NCBI GenBank assembly: GCA_963931865.1
Contig: OZ007509.1
Span: forward strand, 12,823,671-12,887,670
Source: Axinella damicornis
Lineage: Eukaryota > Porifera > Demospongiae > Axinellida > Axinellidae
Reading direction: 5' to 3'
DNA: 64,000 bases
Positions 22,401 through 33,000 of this stretch are shown piece after piece (the first letter of the stretch is position 1; each line of letters starts with the position of its first letter). The translations under genes were made by a program, and so were the position numbers. A model generated the notes under the pieces. It had not been told where the DNA came from. It did not search any database and worked only from the letters and a program-made list of their open reading frames with translations.

Positions 22401-25400
22401 TACCAAGAACCTTTGGAGGGATATCAGGCAGTGCTATGATGGTCAGCACCTGTACCATGAACCTTTGGAGGGATATCAGGCAGTGCTATGATGGTCAGCA
22501 CCTGTACCAAGAACCTTTGGAGGGATATCAGGCAGTGCTATGATGGTCAGCACCTGTACCATGAACCTTTGGAGGGATATCAGGCAGTGCTATGATGGTC
22601 AGCACCTGTACCGTGAACCTTTGGAGGGATATCAGGCAGTGCTATGATGGTCAGCACCTGTACCATGAACCTTTGGAGGGATATCAGGCTGACTGTGAGT
22701 CCCCAGGTTACAGTGTCAACAGTGAACAACAGGCATATTTGGTGTCTTTACAATGAACACGTCCACAACGTGAGGTGTTTTCCTGTGACTTCTCATCCAG
22801 GGCTATAGGCTGGAGGCATTTATACGTCTTGAATGACAACGTACAACTTGATATTCTGGATGGCTAACCATATTTCTGCACTCACTACCTAGGTTGTCTT
22901 ACAATAGACCTTACAGCCTCACAGATTACCTATAAAATGGGAGCCAGGATAACATTGTCCCCCTTCCCCTTTCTGGCGTGGTAATGAGGCTGCAGACTAT
23001 GTTTGTCACCCAGTGGGAATAGCCAGAGAAACTTGGCCCGGCCACCTTTCTTTGTAGGTGTGGGGTTATATGGTCAGCATAATTCAGGAGCTTGTGCACA
23101 CCTAATCAAATTAGAGTGTCTGGAGGATGCATACCCCAGGTGCATATGTGCTTCCTGTGGATGTATAGGAACATGTGCCCCTAATAATGCGCAACTACGG
23201 TAGGACCATGGGGACACTCAGACTTGCTTGTTTGCAGATTTGCACTACTTTTCAAGGTCTTGTTAAGGTCATATTCTTGCAGCTAATCACTCAGGGGTAG
23301 AGGTGGGAGGCTGGATTATCAGGACAGATGACTACACTCTTGTAGTACCTGCACAGGTAGGCATTGATGTCATGCACACGATGGACCTGAGTGACCCACA
23401 CAGGGTTCTCTCTGGTTGCCGTTCCCCAACTCTCAGCCAGCCTTTTGCTTACCTATGAATATAGTTTGTAATTAGCCTACCTAATCAGGACATAAGCCAC
23501 AATCATTTGGGTGTCATATCCACTCGGCATTATAAATGCCTGGATGCCTGCCTGTGTAATGACATTTCTGTTCTGGTCCGTACACTGCACTGACCAGGTC
23601 AAATTATTTTGAAACTGGTGTATGCAGTTGCACTCAGGCAGGCATCCCTTTGATGAACTTCATGCAGGGTTATCCCCAAACGTGTTACCATAACCAAAGC
23701 AATCAAAACCAGCAGTGAGAATGGCCTGGGAATGATGCTGTTATAGTAAGGTACTTTGGTCATAGTTGGTCCCACCTACACCTCCCTCACCTCCCTCCAC
23801 CTCCCGGTGTTGATGTCCAGTAGCCAGGCGTCTGTTAGAGTGTTGTCATTGTTATCAATCCCACCAGTCATGAGTAGTACCGGATGGTCATCCTCATAGT
23901 TGAGACAGCAGGCAGCATGCAATGATCTTGCCACTGGCCAAGGGGCTCCCTCTTCCCTCTCCAGTTTGGTCCATTCCTGGGAGTAGTGACAGTGAATAGT
24001 AGCATGTCAGAATACACACAAACAAACTCACAGTGTACAGTAGTACAATGGGAAAACACACTAGCAGTAGTCTCGTGCCCAGCCCTTCACGCGCGCCCCC
24101 ACGGTGTGCGTGGACGTCTGGGCACGAGACTACACTAGCAGTACAATATGCCACATCAGCTACTCGTTGCCACCTACACACTCCAGTAAAGCATTGACAC
24201 GGAGTTTTCATATGTGGCTCAAGAACAAGAAGAGTTATGTAGTGTAGTTTGTATGGTCTGTTAGTCCATACACTGTTAAAATAGGGTGTACTGGGAGAAT
24301 ATATGTTTGGTGTTCTGTTCCACCGTGGGACGTGTTGGTGTAATGAACACTCTTGAGTGTTGTACAAACTGCATTGGTAGCTATAGGTGAGTGTGTATGG
24401 TAACTGAAACAATCCTTGACTATGTAACCATTTGGGATGAAAAACTTTACTGGCACACCTTCAAGCCAATTTCCGTGCGACCCTTATCTGCTCAGAAAAC
24501 GTAACATGCTAACTGAAAACCTACTAAGTGGGTCAGTGTGAGTACGTACATACATCGAACCCTACACCAACATCAATAGTTTAAGCCAATGTGAGTATGA
24601 AATATGGAAGGTGATCTGAACCCATACAGTTAGGCTTGCTACCATGTTCAGGGGGAAAATACAATCACACTGGGTTCTTAGTGGTACGTTTTGTAAGCTG
24701 AAGTGAGCTAGTAACACGGAAAGTGATCCAAATTTCTGCCATTGGGTTTGTTTCCATATGTGGAATACCTGTGAAAACATCCTAGCATTGCTATTAATGC
24801 AGGGGCAGATACGTCTGCACTCACACTAGGGAGCAGTCCATTATGATGAAAACACAAGTAATTCATAACCTATACAGGATGGTTTCTGCCTCAGTAAGTT
24901 TGAATAGTATGCTTTGTGGTGAGCCAAGATTGTTTGGCATATACTCACATACACCACCAGGTAATTGCTTCTACAAAACTTAATTAAGACTGTTTGTAAT
25001 TCCCTTACATCAGCACATCCTACGTTGGGTGTACAAACATCATGCCAATAGACACATGTGTAACCATTGCATACTGGCACTTCAACCCATCTCTACAGAT
25101 TCTGGTACTAGCAGTGCGGTCCCCAAGTTTGAGGGTGAAAAGTTACGACAAATTAAACCACATTCTCAACCCTTTGTTTAAGAAAGGCTTGGAAACCACA
25201 TGCACGAATTAGTTTTCTGGCTTATAGTAAAATCATTGCCATTCTTGTAGCTGCCAATGGCATTGTTTATGCATACATCATTAACTCCATGGCAACATAT
25301 TGATATTTCCTGGTGTAGATTTGTACTATGATAATTACTGCAGTGCACACAATGACTTGGACAACTCTGCAGTATTCCACTGGCCATTGGAATGTGTCCT

Positions 25401-28220
25401 ATTTCTAGAGTTTGTATACTGTTACTACTGTCTACACATTTTGCAAGTGCATGCACTCTAATCATATGTACCATCGTGTCTAAATCAATGACGGATAGAT
25501 CATTGACATATCCACGTCCCGGCTGGGACCCTCCGAAAAACACAGCCTTGTGGTGGTTTACTGCTGTGAATGTGAAGCCAAAGCAGGGGGGAGGTCTTGG
25601 TCCAGTTGTGGTGGGGGAGGACCACTTGCCTGCAGAAGGTGAAGCAGTACAGACAGTGCTTACTCTCACCTGTTGACAATTGGCTGCACTTAATTATACC
25701 CTTGGACTAGAAAATGCTAACAAATATCAACCCATTGTAAACATAGAGGCTCTGTACAGTAGGTAATGAACGCATAGTTGCATGCAAACTCCTCATGAGT
25801 TAGACTCATGCACTGCCTCAGCATAAGAAGTCATTAAAAGTTCCAATCCATTTTCAATGTGTGTTCATGTCAACCATGCTACCATGGTTTCCCAATCCAC
25901 TTGCATTTCACTTGGGGATAACTGTGGGGAGGGGAGGGGCCGGAAGTCATGTGACTCCTTGTGCAGTAATGTCACAACACTAGTACTTTCCACACTCACT
26001 ACTGGCAACTGATACCATCACCATAACATGTACCCAGTCACAGTGGGAGCCAGGAGGTCATGACCTCACATCAATACTTTATCAGAACACAGGTACCTTG
26101 CACACACTCAGAAATGGGGTATGATGATAACGTCCTGAGGTGCAACCTTAAAATTTATGTACTCCTTTGCATACATCCTTTTGTGTTCCTTCCTGATCTG
26201 AACCAAGCAGGTGGACATAACCTAGCTGGCCTAATTATGACACAGTCAAGCTGTACACATATACATTCTCCCCACATAGTTACATGTTAAGTACAAGATG
26301 AACGAACATTAAGAGGTTAATTGTTGGATCTGTGTTCCCATGCTGTGCCATTCAGTACCAGGGAAACACACAGACCCTTGGATAAGAACATGCCCATGTG
26401 GATCAGAGCCTGAATTTGTGTCTGCTAGAGTGCATGAGTGGAAAGATCATGTGGCGAAACCATATGAATTTAATAGCAGGCAGTTTCTGAGTGGTATCAC
26501 AGCATTAGCTAGAGTGTAGATGAGTAGGTATTTTTAAGCAAATGAGTCTACAGCATTTGCAACCTGCAAACTAACCTCGTGGACACCAACAAAACTTCAG
26601 GCCCTCATGCATTTAGAAGACAGTGTAATCTCCCAAGCCACTGTAAACTGTCTGGTTCCGATGTACAGTAACATGATGACCATTTGGATATAACTTGGGT
26701 TGGGTTTTAGTGCGGTGATACGTACATACGCAGTAAGTCAAGGGTTCAATTTCTTGGAGAGAGTACTGTTACACAGACAGCTGGAGCTAGAACACTCATG
26801 CTGACAATTTGTGTGTTAGGAATTCATGGTCTTCTTCTGATGGCAAGTATAGAGAATAGAGTGTGCCTACAGTACTGACGACTATTTTATATGTGTCCTA
26901 TGTAGATTGACTGGATGAATGATAACACTTTCATCAAGTTGACTAGTTTGGAAGCTGCCGAGTCAGAACTCCACTGAAACACTTTGAGATATTGTTTGTA
27001 CAGTTGTACTGTGGTGTACTACTGACTACTGTAGCCAACACAATCAGTAAGGTCAAGAGTGCATAAATGGCAGGAGTACCATTTGTGTACTAAGCAACCT
27101 GGTTGCAGGTGTTGTTGGCATGGTTACCAGACTTTCCCTACTGTCTGTTTGTACTGCAGCCACTGCTACTATTGTGAATGGTGCTAGTCGGTTACACAAC
27201 TCCGTGTCAGTAGTTCAATGGTTAATACACCTCAGAGCTGCATGTGAACATTGTATGCTAGTAGAGCATAACCACACCCAAAGAGGGGGACAGGGATGTG
27301 GGAGGGGAGGGGCAGGTACTCCATGGGCCACGCAAACTTGACATAATTTTCATCCGGCCACACCCACTCAAGTAATTGTCGATCACATTCTACAACAGGC
27401 TGTTGTGCAATTCAGTGCCACATCAGAACCTTGTTGCTCTGTTTTATAGCTCTTCACATTTTTGTGGTGCATTAAAAATGGTTTTACATACTCGACTGTT
27501 TGTATGCTTACTACCTATTACGGTAATCACTACTCAACTCAAAATTGTTCCCAGTGGGTGCAAATTTTCTGAACTTGGATATAACATATGGACTGCTACC
27601 CATGCATTGGCTCACTCAAAAATTCTCTATTCTAGAGCAGGCCCTGCACCCACACAAAGTATCACACTACAAGTTGCAACAAGTGAAATATACTTACCTT
27701 CTGTGACATCAAAGACATGGAACTCGTTGGTCCAGCCATTCCCATCTGTACGGTCAGGATTCTTGTAGAAGGACGATCCAGTCTGTATGGGCTGTGAGGG
27801 TTGACCGTATCCGCCTATGGTGGCTAGGTGGTGTGTGCCGAAGAAAACCATGCCACACCCATACTTTGGAATGGGACTGTTACTTGGTATTTCCTTCCAC
27901 ATGAGCGTGTCGGTGTCCAGTACGTGAAGGGAGTTGTGCCAAGATTTTCCATCAAGACCAGCAAATGAATACAAGGAAGTTGAGTGTGCCACTGCTGCTC
28001 CCCCATAGAGTCCACGGGGTGGCACTCCTGTTGTACATTGTTCCTGCCAGGTCTCCAGGTAGGGATCAAAGACATTCACAGTTGAATTCAGTTTGTCTTG
28101 CCCACCATGAAGAAAGTCTTGTGTGAGTCCGCCCCACATGTACGACTTGTTCCCAACTTGGACTGCATAGTGGCCGAATTTTGGGGATGGTTGATACCGG
28201 GAAGACAGAATGGAGGCCAT
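13137..28220 (-). CDS. Gene B: Kelch - coiled coil - ZU5 - UPA - Death protein
   Basis: Twelve exons (28220-27698, 25662-25472, 23976-23791, 21830-21662, 19097-18966, 17175-15910, 15725-15022, 14943-14791, 14698-14530, 14413-14342, 14067-13996, 13453-13137) sum to 3,954 bp in one frame: 1,317 aa plus stop. All junctions have GT-AG borders and compatible phases. Residues 1-400 form a Kelch propeller, about 401-822 a long coiled coil with 25-residue repeats, 823-1,000 ZU5 and linker, 1,005-1,164 UPA, 1,165-1,212 a Ser/Pro linker and 1,213-1,317 a Death domain. No signal peptide or membrane segment, so probably cytosolic. ZU5-UPA-Death is known from UNC5 and PIDD; Kelch plus coiled coil in front is not a combination I know from vertebrates. 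A retroelement fragment and a minisatellite sit in its introns. It is paralogous to gene C except at the last exon, which is of gene A type. Confidence 0.85.
13996..14413 (-). CDS. Gene B exons 10-11: Ser/Pro linker
   Basis: Two 72-bp exons (14,342-14,413 and 13,996-14,067), both phase 1-1, encoding AAGTLPPSPGVPSPSSKSSV and NEFSSEIAIQMSAQKDTKIL. Exon 11 is the last part similar to gene C; the sequence diverges completely just below it. Confidence 0.75.
14530..14943 (-). CDS. Gene B exons 8-9: UPA domain
   Basis: Exon 8 (14,791-14,943, phase 0-0) encodes AVEEFYTRTSHVREDTEMSL and LKSGWKIIPLYDPI. Exon 9 (14,530-14,698, phase 0-1) encodes the final UPA strands including CLEHGIDLIGATGCSFFTLY. The order and the SGWKIIPL motif fit the UPA domain that couples ZU5 to Death in UNC5 and PIDD. 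Confidence 0.75.
15022..15725 (-). CDS. Gene B exon 7: ZU5 domain and first part of UPA
   Basis: 704 bp, phase 1 to 0. ZU5 hallmarks: FEGYGFKLHVPEGSLPAE, VSLSGQFQMPPDCELISAVY and SSYGSLSLTQFSGLGV. A basic linker (GKRKVSRKSHRVQRYPP) and Ser/Thr-rich stretch follow, then UPA begins with NDCRVHFVITKNLD. The HFS autocleavage motif of PIDD is QFS here. Confidence 0.85.
15910..17175 (-). CDS. Gene B exon 6: long coiled coil
   Basis: 1,266 bp, phase 1 to 1, about 422 residues rich in E, Q, K and R with heptad spacing. It contains four consecutive 25-residue repeats keyed by LEEH/LEHQ (roughly 16,730-17,010), a Ser/Thr/Val-rich break, then a second coil with LELESKNIEVTFLRCDGQEK. It ends in a low-complexity PTPASSPV segment. 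It probably mediates self-association. Confidence 0.85.
17176..18965. other. Gene B intron 5
   Basis: Non-coding; the parts beyond 17,790 are well conserved with gene C intron 5 (49,400-50,735), with a roughly 380-bp stretch present only in B. No exon or element recognised. Confidence 0.5.
18966..19097 (-). CDS. Gene B exon 5: end of propeller, start of coiled coil
   Basis: 132 bp, phase 1 to 1: SSRQWVLVGVADSSQLGTAE followed by charged helix RTRELEKLRQKKTE. The next exon continues the helix. Confidence 0.8.
19190..19500. repeat. 136-bp tandem repeat, about 2.3 copies
   Basis: The segment starting gacaaaattatgaatcc at 19,190 repeats at 19,326, with a third partial copy. Units contain several 'atgggcaaattcccattcca'-like sub-repeats. 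It forms the left part of an insertion absent from gene C. Confidence 0.75.
19606..20777 (-). pseudogene. Truncated retroelement reverse-transcriptase C-terminal region
   Basis: Two overlapping minus-strand frames (20,777-19,944 and 20,121-19,606) are pieces of one protein broken by a frameshift near 20,060-20,110. Motifs ALPARLGGLGLANP, EKGASTWLTALPIEDHGFAL and HALSCKTGGFPAVRHNEVRD are typical of the C-terminal part of reverse-transcriptase proteins of metazoan retroelements. The catalytic RT core is missing, so this is a 5'-truncated dead copy. It lies in gene B intron 4, antisense to nothing and sense to the host gene, and is absent from gene C. Which retroelement clade it belongs to I cannot say. 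Confidence 0.75.
20925..21661. other. Gene B intron 4, right part
   Basis: Conserved with gene C (51,000-51,497). Contains a single half of the 'cctcattcccagacc' terminal motif near 21,390. No exon. Confidence 0.45.
21662..21830 (-). CDS. Gene B exon 4: Kelch repeat
   Basis: 169 bp, phase 0 to 1. LTVPEGTQSRCGHTLTAFEM, HATTFGG and KLADTTVLEFG form the next blade. Gene B differs from C in the loop (CSSYVRGGSDDDH). Confidence 0.85.
22305..22689. repeat. 52-bp minisatellite, about 7.4 copies
   Basis: Unit begins acctttggagggatatcagg and ends tgtaccatga. Units alternate between accatga and accaaga variants, implying a 104-bp higher-order unit. Located in gene B intron 3. Gene C has only a trace of one unit near 52,887. 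Confidence 0.9.
22690..23790. other. Gene B intron 3, left-over part
   Basis: Non-coding, conserved in pieces with gene C (52,700-53,469). No exon recognised. Confidence 0.45.
23791..23976 (-). CDS. Gene B exon 3: Kelch repeat
   Basis: 186 bp, phase 0 to 0, 62 codons: EWTKLEREEGAPWP, HAACCLNYEDDHPVLLMTGG, then TLTDAWLLDINTGRWRE. The glycine pair and spaced W/L residues are the Kelch signature. Confidence 0.85.
24069..24131. mobile_element. 63-bp hairpin element with 11-bp target duplication
   Basis: Ends agtctcgtgcccag and ctgggcacgagact, GC-rich centre. Exact 11-bp flanking repeat acactagcagt at 24,058-24,068 and 24,132-24,142. Gene C has the empty site with a single copy near 53,764. Confidence 0.9.
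24143..25471. other. Gene B intron 2, remainder
   Basis: Conserved with gene C (53,770-54,995) and, inverted, with 7,140-8,654. No exon seen. Confidence 0.5.
25472..25662 (-). CDS. Gene B exon 2: Kelch repeat
   Basis: 191 bp, phase 1 to phase 0. It encodes STVCTASPSAGKWSSPTTTG, then FTFTAVNHHKAVFFGGSQPG and NDLSVIDLDTM, a typical blade. The acceptor was chosen within gtgagag so that phase 1 is kept. Confidence 0.85.
25663..27697. other. Gene B intron 1
   Basis: Non-coding. It carries a 124-bp insertion at 26,455-26,578 (4-bp repeat gtgg at its borders) that is absent from the related block at 11,764. A 74-residue open frame near 27,120 is conserved in gene C only on the nucleotide level. 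Confidence 0.5.
27698..28220 (-). CDS. Gene B exon 1: start codon and Kelch repeats 1-3
   Basis: ATG at 28220, donor GTAAGTA just below 27698, ends in phase 1. It shows kelch blades: SYMWGGLTQDF, VFDPYLETWQE, HSTSLYSFAG, LHVLDTDTLMWKE, HHLATIGGYG and NEFHVFDVTE. The start is chosen because similarity to gene C begins there and the upstream frame is not conserved. Confidence 0.85.
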
Positions 28221-28691
28221 CTCTCATACTCAAAGAGGTTGGATCCTAGTTCAAGAATACAAATGACAGAATATAAACACATTTTCTGGTCCTCTCGACA
28301 GCTGTTCTTATGCACTGCACTAGTGCATGTGTAAGATAGTCTCATTCACTCCCAGCTCTCGTCTGTTGCAGTATGACAACCAAGCAACAGAGGCTGAGAG
28401 TGGGGGACTGGGAACAATGCTGTAAGGTGTACACGTGTAAAGCTGAATGAGACTGAGAGTATGTATGTATGTATTGAATCCCATTTTCTCTCAACAATGT
28501 AGAAGTACCTGCTAACATAAAAGAACGAGCAATGACACGCCTCCCATGAGGAGTCATGTGATTATCTTCCACACCCCTCCAACCACACCCTTCCAATCAA
28601 GAGCTTCTTTTAGGTCATTATGTGCTACTGCATCACCATAGATTGCCTGGGAGAGTCATTGCTACAGTGACACTTCCAACGGCAGTGACCT
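28221..28691. other. Upstream region of gene B
   Basis: The region just above the gene B start codon is conserved almost base for base in gene C (57,297-57,767), consistent with a shared promoter and 5' UTR. No clear TATA box or initiator could be assigned. Confidence 0.45.
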
Positions 28692-29020
28692 CCGGCCTCG
28701 TTCCAGGCCACTACCACCTCCAGTCTTTGATCACTTGCAGTGTGCAAATACGGAGGGGGAAGGACTGGGAGATTTGGTCAATGTTAATACTGGTGGCTCC
28801 AGGGTAGACACACGAGGGGGGCAGTGCCCAACCGTAATAAGTCCTGTGTATCATGAACAACAAATGGTACTGATACTAAGATCCTTTGTCAGGCATCGCC
28901 AGCTGTGTGTCTACTTGGCATCACTGCACGTGACCAAATCTCCCAGACCTTCCCCCTCCATATTTGCATACATCAAGCAGTCAAAGACTGGTGGCGGGGA
29001 GGGCTGGGAATGAGGCTATA
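28692..29020. mobile_element. Long-armed hairpin (foldback) element, copy 1
   Basis: About 85-bp inverted arms (28,695-28,780 and 28,931-29,019) with outer ends gcctcgttccagg and ctgggaatgaggcta. The same element is at 57,768-58,096, so it predates the duplication. Confidence 0.8.
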
Positions 29021-29476
29021 CATCTAGTTCCTCCACAGAGGCTGTGTTCGTGCAGTTTCTACTATCATTTCAGTTGTCAGTGAGGGCAACTGCACTCAGT
29101 GCACTCTGCCACTGCTTTCTGTTTCCGTGACGATGTTTCGTACATCTGTAAATAATTATTGCATTAACTTTCTGCTTTAGTTTTACTAGGGCACACATCC
29201 TAATAATACAATTGGTCTGGCCATGGCTGTACTGCTTCCCCCCAGCACTGATAAAGTGTATACGCTTAGTTGTCTATGGCTCATGCTACTCTAGGATTCT
29301 CTTCGTGGGTAGGATATTTTAACCTGGGTTATCATAATCATAACCTACATAAAGAGTCTATTCTTTAGCTTAATGTGCAGGTTCTAGCTTAATAGGACCA
29401 GTTTATGTAACAATACTATAAATTATGACCTTCTAACCATATCTAAAAAGGCCATTGTAATAATCAAGGGCACCAA

Positions 29477-29770
29477 TAGTCTCGGAACCAGACCCTTCAC
29501 ACGGGGTCTGTGTGCACATCACATGCACACATTCGAGTTGTCCTTGCGGAATGCAAGTTATGCATGGGCAATTAGCGATCAACTGTGATACTGTCGTACA
29601 AACACACTCACGACCTGCTTGCTGCTCCCCTCACCTTTTGTTTCCATGCCATCATTTGCAACCAATGTTGACCTGATTTGTCAGGTCAACATTCCGTCCT
29701 GGGGACAAGTTGAATGTAACGTACCCAGACCCTTCCTCCTCCCCGTGCGAAGGGTCTGGTTCCAAGACTA
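29477..29770. mobile_element. Hairpin element with tagtctcggaaccagaccc ends, copy 1
   Basis: Inverted ends tagtctcggaaccagaccc and gggtctggttccaagacta. Its centre has a perfect 13-bp stem with a 4-base loop (29,664-29,693, aatgttgacctga). Counterpart at 58,529-58,897 carries an extra internal segment. Confidence 0.8.
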
Positions 29771-30544
29771 GTTACACAATTAACATACCTTTGCTGAAGT
29801 GTCTTGTAGTAGACTACTTGTGTAGTTCTGCTACCGTCAGACTGAATCCTCACTGTAGTGTTCAAGTGGTATACATACTTATTAAATCACAGAGCTGGAC
29901 TGACCTGAATTCAAATTGATTTCAGCCCCACCCCCTACCCCCTACCCATGTACAACAATTGAGCAAGGAGTACATAACATGATAACGGTTAGTGTAATGA
30001 TGGGCTCCGGGTGTAATTTTGCTTGGTTACTGTGGTACAGCTCAATGTGCTTGCACGAGTGATGGTACAGACCCGTAACAAATAAAATGACGTGCAAACA
30101 CAAAATACAGAAGTCTGACAATAGTCTCGGAACCAGACCAGCTAACACACACATAATGCTTGCTTGCGTACCTGCAGCGCGTTTTGCAGAGTTCTATATA
30201 TTTTCGGTGTAACAGGGCGCATTCTTCGTTGGGTGTGGCACAAATTGACCTATGACGTCACGAGCTAATTAGCCTCGGGGCTCGATCTTCAGACGAGCAC
30301 TGCAGTGCATGTAATTTTGTCAACCATACAGAGAACTTGGGATCCTGTGTTGTTCAAGGTTAGCCATTCAAAGTGCACTTAGCTATTGATCTGATTGAAA
30401 CCAGGTTGCGGGGCTAATGGTGTCCTCCCTTCCCGGTGGAGCCCACGGGCAAGATTCCCTATCCTTTCCTCATCCGACCCTATTAGCTATCGTATGTGTG
30501 TGTGTCCGACGTCATTTGTATGATCAGTATTCCCACAATTTGTT
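29771..30544. other. Non-coding, conserved between copies
   Basis: Matches 58,898-59,703. Includes a solitary hairpin-element end (tagtctcggaaccagacc near 30,123). No exon recognised. Confidence 0.5.
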
Positions 30545-31192
30545 ACCCCGCGCGCGCATGCGCGAAGCGGGGTTAAGCAATCGGTTTTGTCCGTCTGTCT
30601 GTCAGTCGTCTGTCTGTCAGTCGTCTGTCTGTCAGTCGTCTGTCGCCCGCAAAAAATTGAAATCTCGCCACATAGACCCTCAAAAAACATCCAAATGGAG
30701 TCAAACGATAGCAAATAGCAAAAAACTTGCTCTATGTGTACCTGACTGAAGTCAAGGCGCTCCGTTTCGCTGTATTGCGGCTATTTCCTACTTTTCATAA
30801 CTATTCATAACATTGGCTCCACCTCTCGTGACCTCAGAGTCCCATCAAGAACAAGACACGCAGTGCATTTGGAAACTTCATGCTTCGAGATGACCGCTAG
30901 GAAACAGTGTTTTCTCACGATCTATGTACTTCACAGACATCGTGGCTGTTGTTTCGGCTGTTTTTCCAGCTATTTCCTATTATTCGTAACATTTGGCCCC
31001 ACCTCTCCAGCTTCACAATATATATATATACGGTAAGCGGTCACTCCCACACCTTGGATGTGGCCATACACGAAAACAGTATACGCGATAGCCGCCTCGG
31101 CAGAGATGTCACGTCGATTGTAGCTGCACTGCATGCATCCTGGCATGTAGCTAGACGTTCAGCGCGGGGTATGTGTTCTATGAACACCTCTA
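30545..31192. mobile_element. 648-bp insertion present only in copy 1
   Basis: Copy 2 reads straight through the site near 59,700. The insertion begins with a GC-rich palindrome (accccgcgcgcgcatgcgcg, closed by aagcggggt), then three 15-bp gtctgtctgtcagtc units, then two related 'gctatttcctattattc' segments. A 3-bp gtt flanks both sides. No coding region seen; class unknown. Confidence 0.65.
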
Positions 31193-31202
31193 GTTTTCAA
31201 GG

Positions 31203-31283
31203 TAGCCATACCCAGGCCCGCACCAGTTTCGATTGCATGAAGAATGTACAACCTAAAACAGTGTGGGCCTGGGATTGAGGCTA
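31203..31283. mobile_element. Small hairpin element, copy 1 (empty for the nested insertion)
   Basis: Ends tagccatacccaggcc and ggcctgggattgaggcta. Copy 2 (59,710-59,844) has another 48-bp hairpin inserted inside it. Confidence 0.8.
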
Positions 31284-31496
31284 TTTTCAAGCCGCTGCAC
31301 TGACAGTGCAGGTTCCTCCCATAATTTTTAAAAACTAGTTTAGTTGTGTGTTTATACAGCTCTGTGTTCTATATGTGTGTTCATTGGGGATGGTGAGAGA
31401 GAATTTTAACGTGCTGTCTTAAATTTCCTTAATGCCCCTTTCATTTGGAATGCTTTACTGGGCTCCATTTTATGTATGCATGTCGTTTTATATTAG

Positions 31497-31920
31497 GAAG
31501 GGATGGTTGGAGAGTGGGCTCCCTGTCCTTGTGGTGGCCGGAAATGGCTCAGCAGTATTGGGTCAGTGTCATCTCCATCATTTTCCGCTTGCTCTCCCCT
31601 CCGTCTTCCCATCCCACCCATCTCTCCTCCTCCCTTTGTTCCCTCTTCTTCTCTCTTCCCTGTGTCCCCTCCTCCTCACTTCATCCCCTTCTCCTCTCTC
31701 CTCCCCTTTGTCCCTTCCTCCTCTCTCCTCCTCCCTCCCACTCTCTCTTTCCTCCACTTCCCATCCAACTTCCACACACCCAGGAGCACATGTTCTGCTG
31801 CTACACATGTGTATTGAGCAGGTAAAACATGGAAGGTGAGAGTTCCTTCAACAGCTGCTACTGCTGGTGTTTCTGTGTGCAGTTCACAGCAGTGATGCCA
31901 AGAGATACACTTTGTCATAT
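31497..31920 (+). CDS. Exon chain E, copy 1 (partial gene, unidentified)
   Basis: Three short plus-strand exons with AG/GT borders and matching phases: 31,497-31,561 (phase 2-1), 31,784-31,821 (1-0) and 31,883-31,920. Products include KGWLESGLPVLVVAGNGSAV, AHVLLLHMCIEQ and FTAVMPRDTLCH. In copy 1 two extra bases before the last donor break the phase. The middle intron is mainly the pyrimidine tract. I do not recognise the family; the first segment has a Rossmann-like look, but that is only an impression. First and later exons not found. Confidence 0.35.
31586..31765 (+). repeat. Polypyrimidine tract, copy 1
   Basis: About 180 bp almost entirely C and T, ending at a candidate 3' splice site (acacacccag). 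It is longer in copy 2 (60,150-60,365). Long pseudo-open frames on both strands are artefacts of its composition. Confidence 0.8.
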
Positions 31921-33000
31921 GTGAGTCACGTACAGGAGTTTAGTTAGTGATGAAACTGGATCGACTGCAGCCAGCCAGCATTAAATAGACCACAGTCACA
32001 CACAGTCTGACTTAGAGTGCTCAAACAGGCTTACAACTGCCTCTGGTGCCAGCACCACAAACTGAACTCACAATTGTGAGCTTGTTATCAATGACATCGT
32101 TCACTGCATCTGAGAATGCCAATGTTGCCAGTATTCATCCATGGCAGTATGTAAACATTTGATGGGATACCATGAAGTGAACACTAAGTCCATGGTTATT
32201 TGGCGGGCATTACTTGGACGATTGTATCCTCCTCCTTACGAGCCTGGGAATGAGACTAGGACTGCTTGCAATTGGATTACTCCAGGGTCCCTCAGGTTGC
32301 ATGAATCAGTTTGTCCCAGTTCAGTCCATCCTCAAGAGTGAGGGTCAGTTGTGGCGTGCATGAGTCCTGTAGGGCTTGCTAGCTTCAAACAACCCAGGGT
32401 TGTTGGAATGTGGGTTGGGTCTGGGGTGGTCTCTCTTGCTGACCCAGTGCTGTCTGTTGTACCAGACAAGGTGGAACTCGGTCAGTATTCATGTGGTGTT
32501 GGGTGCTTGTGTAATGTACCACTAGATTTGATAGTACTTACTGGAGGCTTGTGTACCACATGGGATGTAATACTAGCCCTTGCAGTGACAGTAGGCGGGA
32601 GGTGGGTCAGGACCTGTGGGGATGAAGCTGTATGTCCACACACCCAAGAGCAATGTAGTGATGCCAAGTTATATTCCACCAGTAATCTGTTCACCATTCA
32701 TCACAATGTAGGACCTCGATTGTGTGTGTCACACTGTCAGATATGATGACTAGTGTAGCAGCTGCCCACAGCACCCTCTGCAGAATGCAGACACCAGAGA
32801 ACATTGTCTGCTCACGGACACTGTGAAAGCAAATGTGTGGTGTTGATCAGTAACATTTTGCAGCATGCTATGATATTCAGACTTATGAGTACCACTAGTG
32901 TGGTGCTACAATATCACATTGGAGGGGCCCTATTCTCATGGGGGCCCCAAGTTTACAATACCGGAACCAAATGGAGACCTTATTTCCCGGAATGGACCGG

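Noticed and set aside
22305..22689. Regular repeats that could suggest a CRISPR array
   Set aside because: Units are directly adjacent with no unique spacers, in an animal-type intron; it is a minisatellite.
31503..31918. Long Ser/Pro/Leu-rich plus frames and Arg/Glu-rich minus frames
   Set aside because: They are readings of the polypyrimidine tract; the same happens at 59,907-60,527.
32351..32746. 131-codon plus frame conserved in repeats at 35,494 and 60,993
   Set aside because: The shared core (CNVPLDLIVLTGG) sits in different frames relative to its flanks and belongs to a dispersed repeat; similarity is explained by recent duplication, not protein constraint.
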